Below, one piece after another: positions 21,959 through 35,700 of a stretch of DNA of 55,972 nt. Numbering within the stretch: position 1 is the first letter of the stretch; every line of letters begins with the position of its first letter. Under the pieces are notes generated by a model, which worked only from the letters and a program-made list of their open reading frames with translations, searched no databases and was not told where the DNA came from. The DNA is from Apostichopus parvimensis (Eukaryota > Echinodermata > Holothuroidea > Aspidochirotida > Stichopodidae), in contig KN886530.1 of assembly GCA_000934455.1 (NCBI GenBank), positions 27,636-83,607 of the forward strand, written 5' to 3'. Both the position numbers and the translations under genes were made by a program.

Positions 21959-22144
21959 CTGAGGAAGCACAAGGAGGAACGTGGGTATTAATCCATTAAT
22001 GATTTAAACTAATTAGCAAAGTGATTATCCTTCTGATGAACAGGTAAGAAAGAAAAAAAATAAAGAACAAATTTATTGCAAGATCGCTCTAAAAATGTTG
22101 AGGTGGTATTGGCAAGCCACCTGGTACCAACATCACCATGCAGA

Positions 22145-22538
22145 GAGTGTTGTGGTCAGGTCATTAAGGCAGTGGACTTGTGATCTAAGGATTACAGGTT
22201 CGAGTCCTGGCCAGATCATTACGTTGTGTCCTTGGGCAAGGTACTGAATCTCCATTGACTCTCTTCACCCAGGTGTATAAATGGGGACTTGCGAGGTAAC
22301 TTGTACAATATAGTTGCATGCTGTGTGCGTCGGTTTGTGGCTGCACCCTATGGGAAGTCCCCCCCCCCAGGGGACACGTAGATGTGGTGCACTGTAGTGC
22401 CCCCAGGAGGGATTGTTTGAATTGTGCACACTTTGGTGTGTGGGTGTGACAAGTTACCAATGACCAGGGGTTCAGTTGTAAAGTCGTGTGAGGTAGCCTT
22501 GGCCTCAAACAAGACTGTAAAACTTCAACTTTCACTTT
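22145..22538 (+). mobile_element. tRNA-derived SINE, family B
   Basis: Head with a degenerate A box (CATTAAGGCAGTGGAC) and B box GGTTCGAGTCC, then TGTCCTTGGGCAAGGTACTG and ATAAATGGGGA, motifs common in SINEs of aquatic animals. A long body with a C-run follows and the element ends in TTCAACTTTCACTTTTT. About 390 bp. It lies in the S4-S5 intron. Confidence 0.7.
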
Positions 22539-24124
22539 TTATCACCAATGTTCACAGCCTTGCAGTATGACGAAAGAGTACATGGATATATGGTTAATGA
22601 ATTAAAAAAAATTGAAGCTAAAAACTTAATTGCCTCCGATAACAAAACACAAAAGCAAACAAAAGAAAACTGGGTAAAAAGGTTTAAAATAGAGGGCAGT
22701 GTCACTCAAAAGTGCAAAGTCATATCATACATATAGCTTGTAATAACTGACAGCTCTGTATGAAGGATATATTTTGATTTCATACATATCTCCCTTTAAT
22801 ACATGCCTGCCCCTCCATCAACATATCCACAAATTTTAAAGCAGGTCTCGGAGTTGATTTCGGCAAGTTTACCAGGCTTTTGGTGCCAAAATCCCAATAC
22901 AATGTAAGTCATTGACTGGTAAAGTCTCATTCAAATTATTAATGAAGTAAATTTTAAAAAATATTGACATTTTTTTGGGATATGGATTTTACATGTGTTC
23001 ATACTGATATGAACCCCCAAAAGCATGTATCCCTCATTCAAGAAGAAAAGTATATGGTGACAACCAGTTAGCTATAATTTATTAACCACTGAAGTGCAAT
23101 ACAGATGATAATTAAGTCCCCACAAATGTCATCCACCATTTTATCTTTACAGAGCTTGAAATACTTGTTTGATAAGATTCTTACCCAATGTTGGCTGGCT
23201 AACTAAAGTAACAGATTATATTTCCAGGAATATACACCTTTGTCTTTCCTTCAATGTATGACTTTGACACCAGCAGATTGCGGTAAAACAAACCACAATG
23301 TGCCAGACATTACAGACGATTCAATTAAGCACCGTAACTGCCTCAAAGCAAAAGGTACAGTTTATACCATTTCTCAGGGGGGGGGGGAGCAATTTTACCT
23401 AAACTCTTAGAAACATTCATTAAACAAAATAAAACTTATCAAGAAGAAAAAAATAAAATAAAAAATAAAACAATATGTTTCAACAAACGAAATAACATGT
23501 GTAAGTCCACCATGTTGTTTTACTAGCTCAAACAAGAAATATCCCAATCTAAATAGATTTGTACTCGCTTTAAAAATTCCGTGTGACAAGATCGAGGCAT
23601 AAAATATATCGGTGACATTTTAGGCTGCCTGTCTGAATTCGCCTCACAATCCCTCCGCGTAATTAATCATCATATATAAACATGTAGCATCCTAGAAGAT
23701 ATAGCTAGGGCAAGGCCGATGGTTTGTTGGATCTAGTCTACACTGCATTTCGGTACTGATATACAGGTGAACACACTACCGATGTAGGTCACCCAATCAA
23801 CAGAGATCGTTCGATAATTAATATAGTCAAACATGGAAGTGCTTTCATATAATTGAGATTCTTAGCTCCATTTTTTCATTCTTTATTTCCCCCCTCTTCT
23901 GCTTGAGAATTTTATAAATTTTTATAAATTTGGCACAGATTTGAAATATGCCTCGATCAGTCTCTGCTTATAGATATTTATCAGACATTAACTGAAATAG
24001 CAGACTATAGATCTGTCCATAGTGTGATCCAATATATACGCTATTAATGCTTATCTCTTTGTGTTCACCATGCTCATTAACCTGTTTGTATTCTGTGCGT
24101 GTTTTTGTCCCTTCTGTTACTGTT

Positions 24125-24252
24125 ACTTGTCATTTAGCCTCTGAAGAAGATCCTGCTAGGATCCAAACGTCAGGCCAACTTACTTTTACACATTCTCTTA
24201 CACAGGCTCTCTAGTAGATAAGCAGTTTGCTAACAGTTTTATTTTATTTTAA
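24125..24252 (+). repeat. 128-bp dispersed repeat, copy 1 (TGAAGAAGATCC hairpin type)
   Basis: About 93 percent identical by eye to 41205-41334 in the same orientation. It contains CTGAAGA followed by GATCC-TGCTA-GGATC, a 5-bp hairpin. This arrangement is often seen at the ends of Penelope-like retroelements, so it may be such an element's remnant. Confidence 0.75.
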
Positions 24253-24908
24253 ATGTTTTAGTACTATAACAAACGAAAATCTTCTTCCCTTAATTTGTAA
24301 GAGATTTGAAGCTTCAAAGCATACGATATATCGGGGTCTTTAATTGAACCATTTTGTTTCTAATTTCAAAATGTTTGATGCATATCAAAGCTTAATTTGC
24401 CCTAAAAAAAGAATTTGCCTTTATTTCTAAGACTCTTCCTTTGAAGAAAAAATTCTGTTAGGATTTTCAAATAGCTGTACATGCTAAATCTTAATTAGGC
24501 TGAATTTGTGTCTCACATCATGAGCTGCATTTTGGGATTTAATATCGTTTAATATGGTTAATATCGTTCCAATGGTTACATCCTAAGTCCAACAATTCAT
24601 CCATTTTTTTTTGTACTAACCGATCTAACCACGTCAATCTGTAATAATTGACGGTCAGCTGTTCCAACCTATAAGATCAACTCTGACCCAAAGGAATAAT
24701 TATAGGGTATTGCCCAGCATACCTCAATTATAAACCTATAAAGCAGATGTGAAGGACATTAAGTGACCAGTGAATATAAATGAACTGTAACACTGCCTTC
24801 GAACCTCATGGGTACAATATCTGTCATTTTAGAGCATGTAGATTCCTCTCTTTATATCTGTGAGCCCGTTATGTTTCTGACAAGTTGATTCATATCTGAC
24901 AATATCTG

Positions 24909-25382
24909 CAGGGATGTGCCGCACTGGGCGGCCCCGCCCAGCACTAAAGATTACTGCCCAGCACTGTCTTAAAAAGCGTGAATCCCGCCCAGCACTATTT
25001 TCATCTAAAATCCCGACATTCCTAACAATATATTCAACATAAATTGGGCCTAGCCTATGCCAAAATCATACAGACTAATAATGCATCAGTTACGCATGCG
25101 AGAAACATTACTTACGGCTCTCAAACGGTCCCTTGTAAAATCTCTTTGAAACAAACTAATAACTTTTACCATGTACGTAATATATTTCACTAAAAAAAAA
25201 TTAAAAAATGTAAATTGTTAGCAAAACTAGTACTTGTGTATGTGCTTAAAAAGCTACACAAGTGCCAGCATTTGGCATCTGATCACCTTCAAAAATCGGG
25301 GGACACCCCCTCCCCCTTAGACCCCTCCCCCAGGACGGCGATCAGTATACCCGGCACTCAGGAAATCCTGGGCACATCCCTG
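24909..25382. mobile_element. hAT-like non-autonomous DNA transposon (MITE), 474 bp
   Basis: The ends form a perfect 12-bp inverted repeat (CAGGGATGTGCC / GGCACATCCCTG), and CAGGG ends are typical of hAT elements. TATCTG occurs directly on both sides (24903-24908 and 25383-25388). The word TATCTGCA occurs at 24903 and 25383, so an 8-bp duplication overlapping the end is also possible. The interior has no transposase frame but has three GCCCAGCACT repeats near the left end. Confidence 0.8.
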
Positions 25383-27365
25383 TATCTGCATTAATCAAAC
25401 TGATCTCTTAATCCCATCGATCGAGCGATCAGGGATATTGATTATTAGCACATTAATAGCACATTAATGCAAACACTGATTCCCATCAACCTATAATTAT
25501 AAAGTATATTCACATCACCAGATGTGCACTTAATTAAAGCACCATTCAGAAATTAATAACGATCATATAGCTGTTCATGCATCTTTACAAAAACACTCGA
25601 ACCAACTTAATTAAGAACATTCTTTGTATCTGTACCATGAAAATGTCCCTCGAGGGCATTCTGTGTGATAAATGCACACAGATACGGTATTGATAATAAT
25701 GTTCAAGTTATACTTCACATATTAAAGTGCCAAATTTGTCAAAATTTGAAAGGAATCATTATAATTAGCAGAGCATAGGTAGTTCGTATAGGAATATGTG
25801 ATACATGCCTTTATAGTCACATTTGGAGATAATGTTTGGTATATTAAATGCATATTGGTGCATGTCCATATCATCTAGGGCATAGATAGAATTAGATCAT
25901 ATTTGCTATACAAATTACCTTATTCTATCTATCTTAGCTTAACTTGCCAAAAATGTCAAAGCTATACGGCGATCAAAAGCAAAAATAATACCTTAAGGTT
26001 ATAAATGGCAGATGCATAATTAATGAGTATTTATATACGCAATTGCTGATACAATTTTGTAAATTAAACGTCATCTTGTCTTTCAGGAAAAGGCCTTTTT
26101 GGAATATTCTCGGTCATTCCAATCATTTTCATAAACTAACGTTATGAAAAGTTTGCGAACTAAACAACCGCAAGCATTTTATGCAATTTTTGATACAAAG
26201 TCCTAGTAAAATAATGAGATACAGGAATGATGTTCATTTGCATAATTATTCAAGTCACATGTAACTAGATCGTGTTTCTGAATATCATTAACTGAGTGGC
26301 ATGAACTGGGTGGGGATCATGCAATTAAATAATCCCTGCTTCATTATACCTAGTTCAATTTTTACACTGACATACTGTACATGTATGTACGGAGTGACTT
26401 TATACTGCAGAGGTGTTTATATGTACATAAAGACAATATCTATATGCAGTGATCTAAATTAAATTCACTGTTTTATATTGATTTTCCTTCCACCACTTCC
26501 TCCTACTCCCCCTCCCATGCCCTTTTGCTTAATTTTCTTCTTATTTTGTCACAATAACTTTCCCTTCTTGTTATTTTCATTATGTCTTCCTATGTATCTG
26601 TTTACGTCAAGGTGGATATAAATTTTGAACCTTTGAGATCAACGTGATGGATTTTATGTCTTCTTGAGTTCTCACAGTGTTTATCTTCGTGTAAGAACAA
26701 CAACTGAACAATTCTCAAAACATGCAAGGTCACTTAGGAGGCATTACCCCTACATGGTCTCTATTAAAAACTTAATGTATTTGAAGATACAGAGATGCAT
26801 AGGTCTTTGAACTTGATCAAGCGGTTTACTAATCCGCACTGCGTGAAGGACATTAATCGCAGTAGGTGCACCGCCTCGTTATTATTTTGTTATATAGACC
26901 GACTTACGATAAACAAGCTGTCACAAATAGGCGATCAATACCATTAATATAATCCTGGGTGAAAAAATCCATGTCTGAAAGAAGATATAATTAGTGTGGA
27001 TTTTGGCAAAATTTTGGGATGATAACCAATATTCCTGTATAGCCATGTAATTATTACTACATATGTATTAGTTTCATTTCAAATGAACAGTGAAGAAAAA
27101 GAAATGAAAAAAAATTGGAATTGCTTCAAGTCACGTGATTGATACTGACAGGAAAATAAATGTCTGAATGGCAAAACTTTTATGATGGAGAGAAATCATT
27201 CATTACTATATAGCTAAAAGGAACAAAACTAGAAAAGAGAGAGTTAAGTTTTTTCTGTTTTCATCAGATCGTTTGCACTTATATACTGAAAAATCAAATG
27301 ATCAGTTTTATTAAAAGTAAAATTGCTTGGCTATACATAACTAATATATATATGTTTATACTCAC

Positions 27366-27469
27366 TTGGTATTCTGTTAATTGCTCGTAAAGGTCTGAGC
27401 ACCCTAATAGTTCGAATTGCGGATAGATTCAAGTTCATGGACTCCATATCAATTGCATATTCCGCAATC
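27366..27469 (-). CDS. Cav3: Cav3 exon: domain I S4 voltage sensor
   Basis: This 104-nt exon has a TTTATTTTGTAG acceptor (enters in phase 2) and an A|GTGAGT donor (leaves in phase 1). It encodes [15 protein letters not shown] followed by [20 protein letters not shown], the positively charged S4 voltage sensor with Arg every third residue. It is almost identical to the vertebrate Cav3 S4 (AIRTVRVLRPL-AINRVPS). The split Ser codon is completed by the first two bases of the S5 exon. It is the most 5' exon of the gene that I can identify. The preceding exon should end with S2-S3 and two bases of a Gly codon; no such segment was found in the 28.5 kb to the right. Confidence 0.95.
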
Positions 27470-29264
27470 CTACAAAATAAAAAGAAGAAAACACAAATAG
27501 TGAAATGGTCAGTTATTATTCTTTGTCTTGAAAATCAATTATATATCAAAGAAAAAGCAAAGTATCATAGAAATGTATGAAATACCGATAGAATTTTGTA
27601 AAATACACCTTGAAAATGAAAAGAAAAACGTCACTCATCACATGCATCCATGTAAATATGACTGTTGGGTTTACTTGTACTCCTACTATCAGCACATTTG
27701 ACCGATTCAATTACTTCATTTCCATGGAAGCTTGCAGGGAATGCAATGTTTGCATTCAGAGCCCTCACACAGGGGAAGGGGGTGGTGTGAAAGGGGAAGG
27801 TAGAAGGAGGGGTAAATCAGCACCCTGGTATAAGGGACGGTGGTATGAAAGGGAAGGGGATGGGGGTAATGTTCATAGAACTGATTTACACCACATCACA
27901 TAACATTAGTCTGAATCTAAACCTAATCCAGTTCTTACAATGCTGTCATTCTCCTCACTAGTGTCTGCCTATTATATAGATTTTGTCATTTTATTGACTT
28001 ATTATAGCATGACTCAGTCAGTTTAATCATGTACCATTCTCATGATATTTCAATACAATCCAATAATTAGAATTATATAGCATTCTATTGATTTTTTCAA
28101 ATTCCATAACTTTAAAAAAAAAAAAAAAAATTTTACAAAATTGTTTGAGATATCGTAACCAATCTCCTGTCTCTGTTTTAATACCAGGATTCAATTAGAC
28201 CATATAAAAAGCTACAAAAAACATATAAGCTAAAATGTTATTAAAACATTTTCATGGGCTCAAAGTGCTAGAACACGATCATGATGAGAATGTGCCTGCA
28301 TGCTCTCAGGTTAAAATATGAAATGATTGAGGACGTACCCAGGGAGAAACTGGAAACTGATGGCGAGTTTTTGATTTTTATTAAACCAAAAGCGTGCAAC
28401 ATAAAAACACTTCATCAAATGTCAAATGACTACCTTTGGTTTTTTTCTCTTTTTTTTTCCTTTTTCGACCGAATGCGCAAATATCTTTTGGAGAAAAGAT
28501 CGCAAGTACATTCAACTTGTATGACCGATCATATGTTAGGGATTAGATATGTGTCATGGGAAGTGTTTGCCTTGTACAGGCTTACGTTCTTTACAAGTTC
28601 GTACTTCAAATGGCCATCAAAGAGGTGAGGCTACAAAACAGGCACAGGAAACATGTGCAGAGGGCGCTATATAGCTAGGTACTACACTAAAGGAAATGAA
28701 AATCTTTCAAATTTTTTAAACTCGGGCTTTGTGACGTTCAGAATTTTTGAAATTTGACGCTATCGCTATAATGGCTAAATTTCCATAGCATTAATTGTAG
28801 CTCGTTAGCTTGCATAGAACATAACGTGTCTTTTCGAGTAACCAGGAAGTCCAAAACACTTGGCGGCTGTCCTATTAACTCTGTGCGTGAGATTTAAAAC
28901 AGTTATAATATATAGTGTCTGGGTGATAAACTGTTGAGCATGGAATTAATTCATTTTCCACTTGTCCCATTAAAATTCTATTGGTGATAAAATCCAGACG
29001 GGGTTCTAATCACTGCAATCCTTTTATTGTTGTTGGAATAACACTAGATATTAAAGCAAGTTTAGTGAAAGTATTGCCCAAAAATGAAAACCTGATCTAA
29101 AGGAACAATGGCAGTACTATATATTGAGGGGCACTATGGTAATTTTCCATCTTCAACGACATCTTCTAGCTATTAGTCTTAATTTTACTTAAAAATTGCA
29201 CTATCACTCTCAAACTTAAACGTTCCACATACATTTAAACTAATGATGATGATTATGAATAAAA

Positions 29265-29425
29265 TGTGCCATTTTTTTGTAGTTAGTTCAATATATAGAT
29301 TCATAATAATAATAACAACAATAACAATAATAGTAACAATAAAATAAAAACAACAACAATAATAACTATAACGAATATAATAATAATAATAACAATACTG
29401 ATAATAATAACAATAATAATATACC
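29265..29425. repeat. (ATA/ACA)n trinucleotide microsatellite
   Basis: Imperfect AAT and AAC units over about 160 bp. The Tyr/Ile-rich minus-strand frame is produced by the repeat. Confidence 0.9.
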
Positions 29426-30124
29426 ATTTAAAAGCATTAATATTTAATCTAATATATACGTCAACTCCTCTGAATAAAGAAAAAAATGAACAAACTAGAA
29501 GATTATGAATTACATAAATTAATTAATTAATTCAAATTTAGAACAGAGTATAATTAAAGCTTTTATGTTCTCAAGAAAAGGTTCCAGTATATTAAGTACC
29601 TCTTCTTTTTTTGTTGGCTCTTTTTTTTTTTCTTTTTTGCTCTTTTACTTTTTATATTTTCCATTAACAATGATCATGTTTGAAATAAAAAGAACTTTCA
29701 ATTTTAGTTGTTCCAAGACAATCTCATAACTTGAGAAAACTTGAACTAACGCAAAAAAAAAAAAAAAAAAAAAAAAATTGCAGTATTGATAAAACAATGA
29801 GATGAAAGTTAATGGTTTGACACTCCGATGCAAAATGCACTTTCTTCCACTTCCAACGGCATTGACCACGTTTCTAAGAGTGCTACAACAACAAGTACTT
29901 AAGAGATTTGAAATATTAACAAAATGAGTTATTTGGGGGCACAAACAGGCTAAAAGTTATTTTCATGTTTCCTGAGTACTCATTGTTCAATCTTGACATG
30001 ATTTGAAAGGAAATAGGACTGATTTGTTCAATTGTTATATTTAATTTTAATTGTTTTTTCTTCATTTTCAAAATTTGACAATTACAATTTTTTCTATGTT
30101 ACTGAAAGTGTTGGGGCTTTGGTT

Positions 30125-30200
30125 GATACTGAGGGCTGAACGATCTGAGGGCTGAAGATATGAGGGCTGGAGGGCTGAAGATATGAGGGCTGAAGATCAT
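30125..30200. repeat. TGAGGGCTGAAGATA minisatellite
   Basis: About five copies of a 15-20 bp unit containing GAGGGCTG, with variable spacing. Confidence 0.8.
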
Positions 30201-30928
30201 CAAAGAAAGGTTTTCTAAAAATAAACTCCTTTCCTTCCGTGGCAAAAAAAATAAAAATTAAAAGTAATCATATATAATTGAAAAATGATCAGGATGAAAT
30301 CAAAATAACCAGAATAAAAACAGACAGCTAAAAGAAAGAAACCTTTCACAATCGTTACTGTGAATTTATTAGAAGGCTACACAATATTATAGAACAGCCT
30401 GCATTTTCATGCAGTGAAAATGATTTGAAGGTTATGACTTATAGTGTTATAAGTTAATGTTACCCAGACTTTTGCATGTCTTTGGAAGATGATCTTACAA
30501 CTCCATATACAATATCAATTGAAACTTCAGATACCTTTATTATTTTTTTTAAATTAAAACTTTCACTCATTTCTCAGTAAACTTACAACATTATTGATCG
30601 TAAATACGACATGGCGTTATTACTAACTATTAAACCACTAAGATACAATTCTTTCTTCACACGGACTTTGTGTTCACAAATTACGAAGAGCATATTCTAT
30701 TCCAGATTTGCTCTTTATCCTCGCCACCCCCCTCCGCCTCTCCCACAATCCCAAGGATGGAAAAGTTTCCCTTTTGTAAGGTAAATTTATGGTCATGTCC
30801 ATCTACCAGCAGAGATTGAAAGAATTAAATCTAACTTTAAACACAATTAGACAATGACTTTTATAGCCCTTTTTAGTAAAAAATGACTTTTAAAGCCCTT
30901 TTAGCAAAAAACAAAGTTCCTGCCAAAT

Positions 30929-31018
30929 GCCACTGTAGATAACGCCACTCTAGATAGCGCCACTGTAGATAGCGCCACTGTAGATGGCGCCACTGTAGAT
31001 AGCGCCACTGTACATCTA
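30929..31018. repeat. 15-bp minisatellite GCCACTGTAGATAGC, six units
   Basis: Units start at 30929, 30944, 30959, 30974, 30989 and 31004 with exact 15-bp spacing and few substitutions. Confidence 0.95.
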
Positions 31019-31828
31019 GCCAATATAATTTACCATGGAAGGCAGATGACAGGCTTAATTCAGCATATCCGCCTTCATTGCTATCAAAAAGCTATCTAGA
31101 TATATATATATAACAATCTTATAGATTGATTGATTTGATGTCTGATCTATGCATGCATCAATTGTTTTATCTTATTCTGCTTTTTTCTAAAGTTCATTTT
31201 AAATATTCAATCGTGTACCTCACTACAGACAGATTGCATATATAGTAGAGTGATATTGCAGATTACGATAGCAACAAAGTCACTGACCTGACTGGCAAAT
31301 TTCAAAACAGCGCAGTCAGCTAATAGCTCAGTCACGCTATTCATCTCTAGCTAGAGAGAACACGTTTACAGTATAGACACGATCATGTCTGAAATACTCC
31401 AGCTGGTAGTGAAGCCTATGCTTCTCTATGCTGGTATCCCCTAGCAACAGTACAGTGGACTTGTATATCACTGAATTGTTTAAAGCTAGCATGTTTGCTA
31501 TGCAACGCATGTTACAGTATATGTATTGTACATATGTATATGTATATGTATTGTACATACTACTATGCATGTTACTTGACATGTTCTGTGTTTTTTTCCA
31601 AGATTCCATCCTGTTTGTCCCAAAAACTCCACATTCGTGCTGGAGCCTGACATACTGAGAGAGATTTCGATACAGTGGCTGCAATTAAGAGCCAACTTGA
31701 GACCCGGGACAATTATACATTATCCCTAGGCCCCCCTTTGAGGACATCATTTCTCCTTACTAATTTTGTGAAATGTAATCATCCTTTATACCATATTTCC
31801 CCAGGCACCCCAATAGACCAGAACCCTG

Positions 31829-31935
31829 AGGTTGTAGCTCCGGACCCCGGGGTTGTAGCTCCGGTCCCCGGGGTTGTAGCTCCGGACCCCGGGGTTGTAG
31901 CTCTAGACCCCGGGGTTTTAGCTCTGATCCCCCCC
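31829..31935. repeat. 21-bp minisatellite GTTGTAGCTCCGGACCCCGGG, about five units
   Basis: GC-rich units with CCCCGGGG palindromes in AT-rich surroundings. The plus frame gives VVAPDPG repeats, but the frame lacks any recognisable flanking domain and is likely not a gene. Confidence 0.9.
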
Positions 31936-34900
31936 CCCGTCTCGTCAGAACTGACTTAATACTGTATACATCGTATGAATTTTTACTACTTGTGCTAAAA
32001 GTCTAATGTCTATGCTACTGATTGTAATAGTTTTACTTTAGTTGTATGTCAAACAAATTACTGAAATTATACTGCATGTTCTTTCTCTGACCAATTTCTA
32101 ATTGGTAGCAAGTCATTACCAGATTACCTTAACTAAAACTACAGAGCCCCCCCTTACCTCTATCCCCCCACACATCCCTGCTTATTTTCTATGTAACAAT
32201 AACTGACACAATCATTGCACGATTCCATATTCATGAAATAAAATTCCCTACAGCCCTTTATTTTCCGTCTCTTCAGCTATATATACACATTTTTTATTTC
32301 TTTTTACTTGTTCCTTGCATAAATACTTCCACTATCAAGAACAGTAAATTAAATTATCACACAACTTGGTAATTTATGTGACATTATAACCCAGAATAGC
32401 TACCACCAAGTTTGTTTGTTTTTTTTCCTTCCATTTTCATGCACGATTCAGAAAGAAAAAAGAGAGAGAAAAGAAAAGAAGAAAAATGCTGAAGATGGAT
32501 GAACTTGAAACGTGGAAAGAAGAGTTTTATGACCTCCCCTGATGAGAGCAATCACTTTCATCTTCCGAGCCCGTATCAATAATCTGGTTGATGGTGAAAC
32601 GGTTGTAAGCCCGAGGACATCATTTCAGGTGACCCAAATAAACGTGCGTGTCACCAAACAGAACTTTGAGGACACATTGTTAGATTAAGCGTAGGTTATC
32701 TGAGAGATTACCAGCTTGAGAAAATCGATTACTCAAATAGCGTGGCTGACACCTCTAGGTCCCGGAGACTTTAGTAAAACGTTGTCGTTTTTTTGAGGGA
32801 ACTTGCACAGCTTCGTTATTCTTATGTTATGGATGTTACCAATCGTGCCAAATGACTTGAAAGGGATACATGTACTCTTTCAAATTCTGACCTTTTTGAA
32901 ATTTCCTCCAAGCGTGGTGATATACTAAGAGATTGGGGCGAGAAACATGAGCAGGTCATTAGATTAACCGAGTGATAGTGATACCCTGGCGTTTTGAAAC
33001 CGTCAGAAGATTCAAAGAAAATCGTCCAGCTTTTAAAACTGATTGCCTTTATGCATGACTGGAGAATCATATAACGTAATATTTATATATCAAAAATAAA
33101 TGAACATGTATGTATGTATTGCCTAGAGCTACTATTTCTTGGAAATTATCTTTCTTGATCAGCTAGCAGACTAATTAAAGTTATTGAATACTAGGAATAA
33201 TCAAGACAATTGATATCCTATTTAATTATCTGAAAATCTTTGAACACCTGTTTACTCAGAAAGCAAGACAATGCGATCTTCATCAGTGACAGCCATCTTA
33301 TCGTCATTCTATTTCTCTCTCGAAACGCCGTGATCTTCAAGAAGAGACAAACTTTGACTTTGACATTCTCCAATATGGTTTTGCTGCACCCTGAAGGGCT
33401 TTTTTATGATAAGTAATATACAGAACGCCAGGCAAAACATATCCGCCTTTCTGAGGCTGTCTTGGCACGGTGTGATGCCAGAGCAAGTTTTTTTTGACAG
33501 TAATGATCTCCTTTTTACCCTTCCAGTAGCGCTAACAAATTTGTTTGGCATACTGTCAGGTTTAACAGTTTGTTTTCCCGTAGCACGGCCCCGGTGACAG
33601 ATAAACGGTAGAAAGTTAGTTGATAGGAAGATTCAAAATGAAAGAAACAGGGAAAAAGAAAAAGGCTGCAAGCTAAAATTAGGAACGATGTGGTACAAAG
33701 ATATATCCTATGTAGACTTTAATTAGTACACATCTTACAATGTTTAAGCAATTGCCATAAAAGCAGATTTTTTTGAGTCAAGTTTGGTCAGTTGAGGTGT
33801 TCACAGCTAGCTTAACCCCTCGACAACATCTTTGGGTTGGATATATAACTAAATTTCATCGATTTGTAATTTTGAGCAATAACGACGGTGTAAGTGCATT
33901 GATTATTAATTTGCTGGAGAACTGGTGACCTTACCGAAACAACTGTATGAACCCCTAAACACTGCATGGAACTAATACGGATATCACACGCAAGTATTCA
34001 AAACAGCCGTTAGACTCTAAATATACATCTCACTGAGGATAACTTCTCTAAACTTAGATATTCTATTTTGGATCCTTTATCTTTATCTTTATCCTTTCGC
34101 ACATCAAAACATAGTCTATCGAGGGGCCCGAACGAGGGACCGTCGGACCCCTGCTACCAATGACAATGCTTTGAATTAAGGCTGTTTCCCAAGTGGATTA
34201 CATCTGTTAAACCTGCAGCCAGGAAAATACCACTATGGAATCGATGCATGCAGACTTTACTATACAGTTACAGAATATTGCACATTACACAACTCAGATC
34301 TTAACCATGGGCGGCGGATACAGGTTATCAGCAGGAGGGGGATTGAGGGGGGTTTCTATCCTCCCTCCACCCCCCACCCCTGAAAGTTGTGAGATGGTGC
34401 ATTTCTGACGCATATTTAGGCTGTAAATTAAGTCTATAATAAGATCTTTTTGTACATGAAACGTTGTGCTATAATGGACTATAATTTTACACAGCTTTCT
34501 GATAGTACAAACTATAGCATAATAAATAGAATATATTCATTGCACCAGAGCCAATTAGCTAACGTTGATACAGGGGTTAATTTACAGGGAAATGTCTAGA
34601 ACATTAGCGCCCAACGAAGCTATATACACTAGCAGTGAAAACGCAGAATATTTTGCTTAACACTTTTTTCCTCTGTTTTCTTTGTTCTAATACAATCTTG
34701 TTCTAATTAATCACTTCTTTGCCCTTTGTAATCTCGTTTAATGGAATTCTCATTTCATTTGTCTGTTCCTTAATTTTGCTTATATATAACATAATATACA
34801 TATATGTCAAATTGCATATATATGAGCCAATCCCATTAATTATTATTATTATTGATTGGGACAGCTAATTTTTGATGTCCCTGTAATACATAGTGCATCA

Positions 34901-35264
34901 GTTTCATATTTTCTGTGATAGCATCTGATTGATCAAGAAGTAGCAAGAGGAACGGAAAGTGCTTGAGCAAAAATTGGTACTTCATTACAAAGTTAGCTAA
35001 TTATATCAAAATTACCTGTATTAACAGGAATAGGTTTATAAAAGTACATGTATGATAATTAAACAGAATAAGTTAGTTTTCACCTCCCAAAATCACAGCA
35101 GAAATGATCAAGTTATATTATTAAGATCAAACGTTTGGAACTTACACAAAGATTACATTCTTTAATGGATTGGAAGATCCATATTTACATTCGATTTTGA
35201 AAGCAATATGGTTAGTCCCCTTTGTTAGAGGGAGACTAGGCAATTAGGCATCCATGAAATTATG

Positions 35265-35700
35265 TGTTAATAATAATAATAAATGAGACATATAGCGCCA
35301 AATCAGTCACTGCTCAAGGCGCTTTACAAAGAAAGCAGATTAATTTACAAATGAACAAGTGAAAAGATGGGGTGTCTTAAGTAGACTTTTGAATGTAGAA
35401 AGTTTAGAGCATGTTCGAATGTGATCTGGTAAATTGTTCCAGAGATAAGAGCCAGAGTTTTCGAAGCTTCTGTAACCATAGGTCTTCAAGCGTGGTTAAG
35501 GAACAGTTAAATACAGTTTGTTGGACGAACGAAGTGTGCGAGTTGGAATATATGGCAAGAGAAGTTGTAACAGGTATACAGGCTGTTCCAGATGATGAGC
35601 ACAAAAGGTGAGAAGAAGTAGTTTATACTGAATTCTGTAGCTGATAGGGAGCCAATGAAGTTCCTTTAGAAGTGGAGTGGTTTGGCATTTTCTTCCCTTC
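35265..35700 (+). mobile_element. Dispersed element with GCGCTTTACAA and GGGAGCCAATGAAG motifs
   Basis: Begins with an (AAT)n stretch and TATAGCGCC, then CTCAAGGCGCTTTACAAA, AATTGTTCCAGAG and finally GATAGGGAGCCAATGAAG. This order of motifs recurs in a repeat class I know from many fish and marine-invertebrate genomes. The class assignment is unknown to me. Both-strand 66-codon frames within it are repeat translations. Confidence 0.6.

Larger units (their letters stand above)
21959..27365 (-). other. Intron between S4 and S5 exons
   Basis: 5.4 kb holding a SINE (22145-22538), one copy of a 128-bp dispersed repeat (24125-24252), a hAT-like MITE (24909-25382), and otherwise AT-rich unique-looking sequence without recognisable exons. 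Confidence 0.6.

Noticed and set aside
24125-24252. Functional hammerhead ribozyme
   Set aside because: The core has an extra base between CUGAAGA and the stem, and copy 1 has lost GAAA; kept only as a possible remnant in the findings.
31675-31959. Plus-strand frame with VVAPDPG repeats as a possible repeat protein
   Set aside because: The repeats come from a 21-bp minisatellite; the frame has no splice-site context or recognisable domain.
35404-35611. Pair of 66-codon frames on opposite strands
   Set aside because: They lie in a dispersed repeat element with the GCGCTTTACAA motif and have no gene features.
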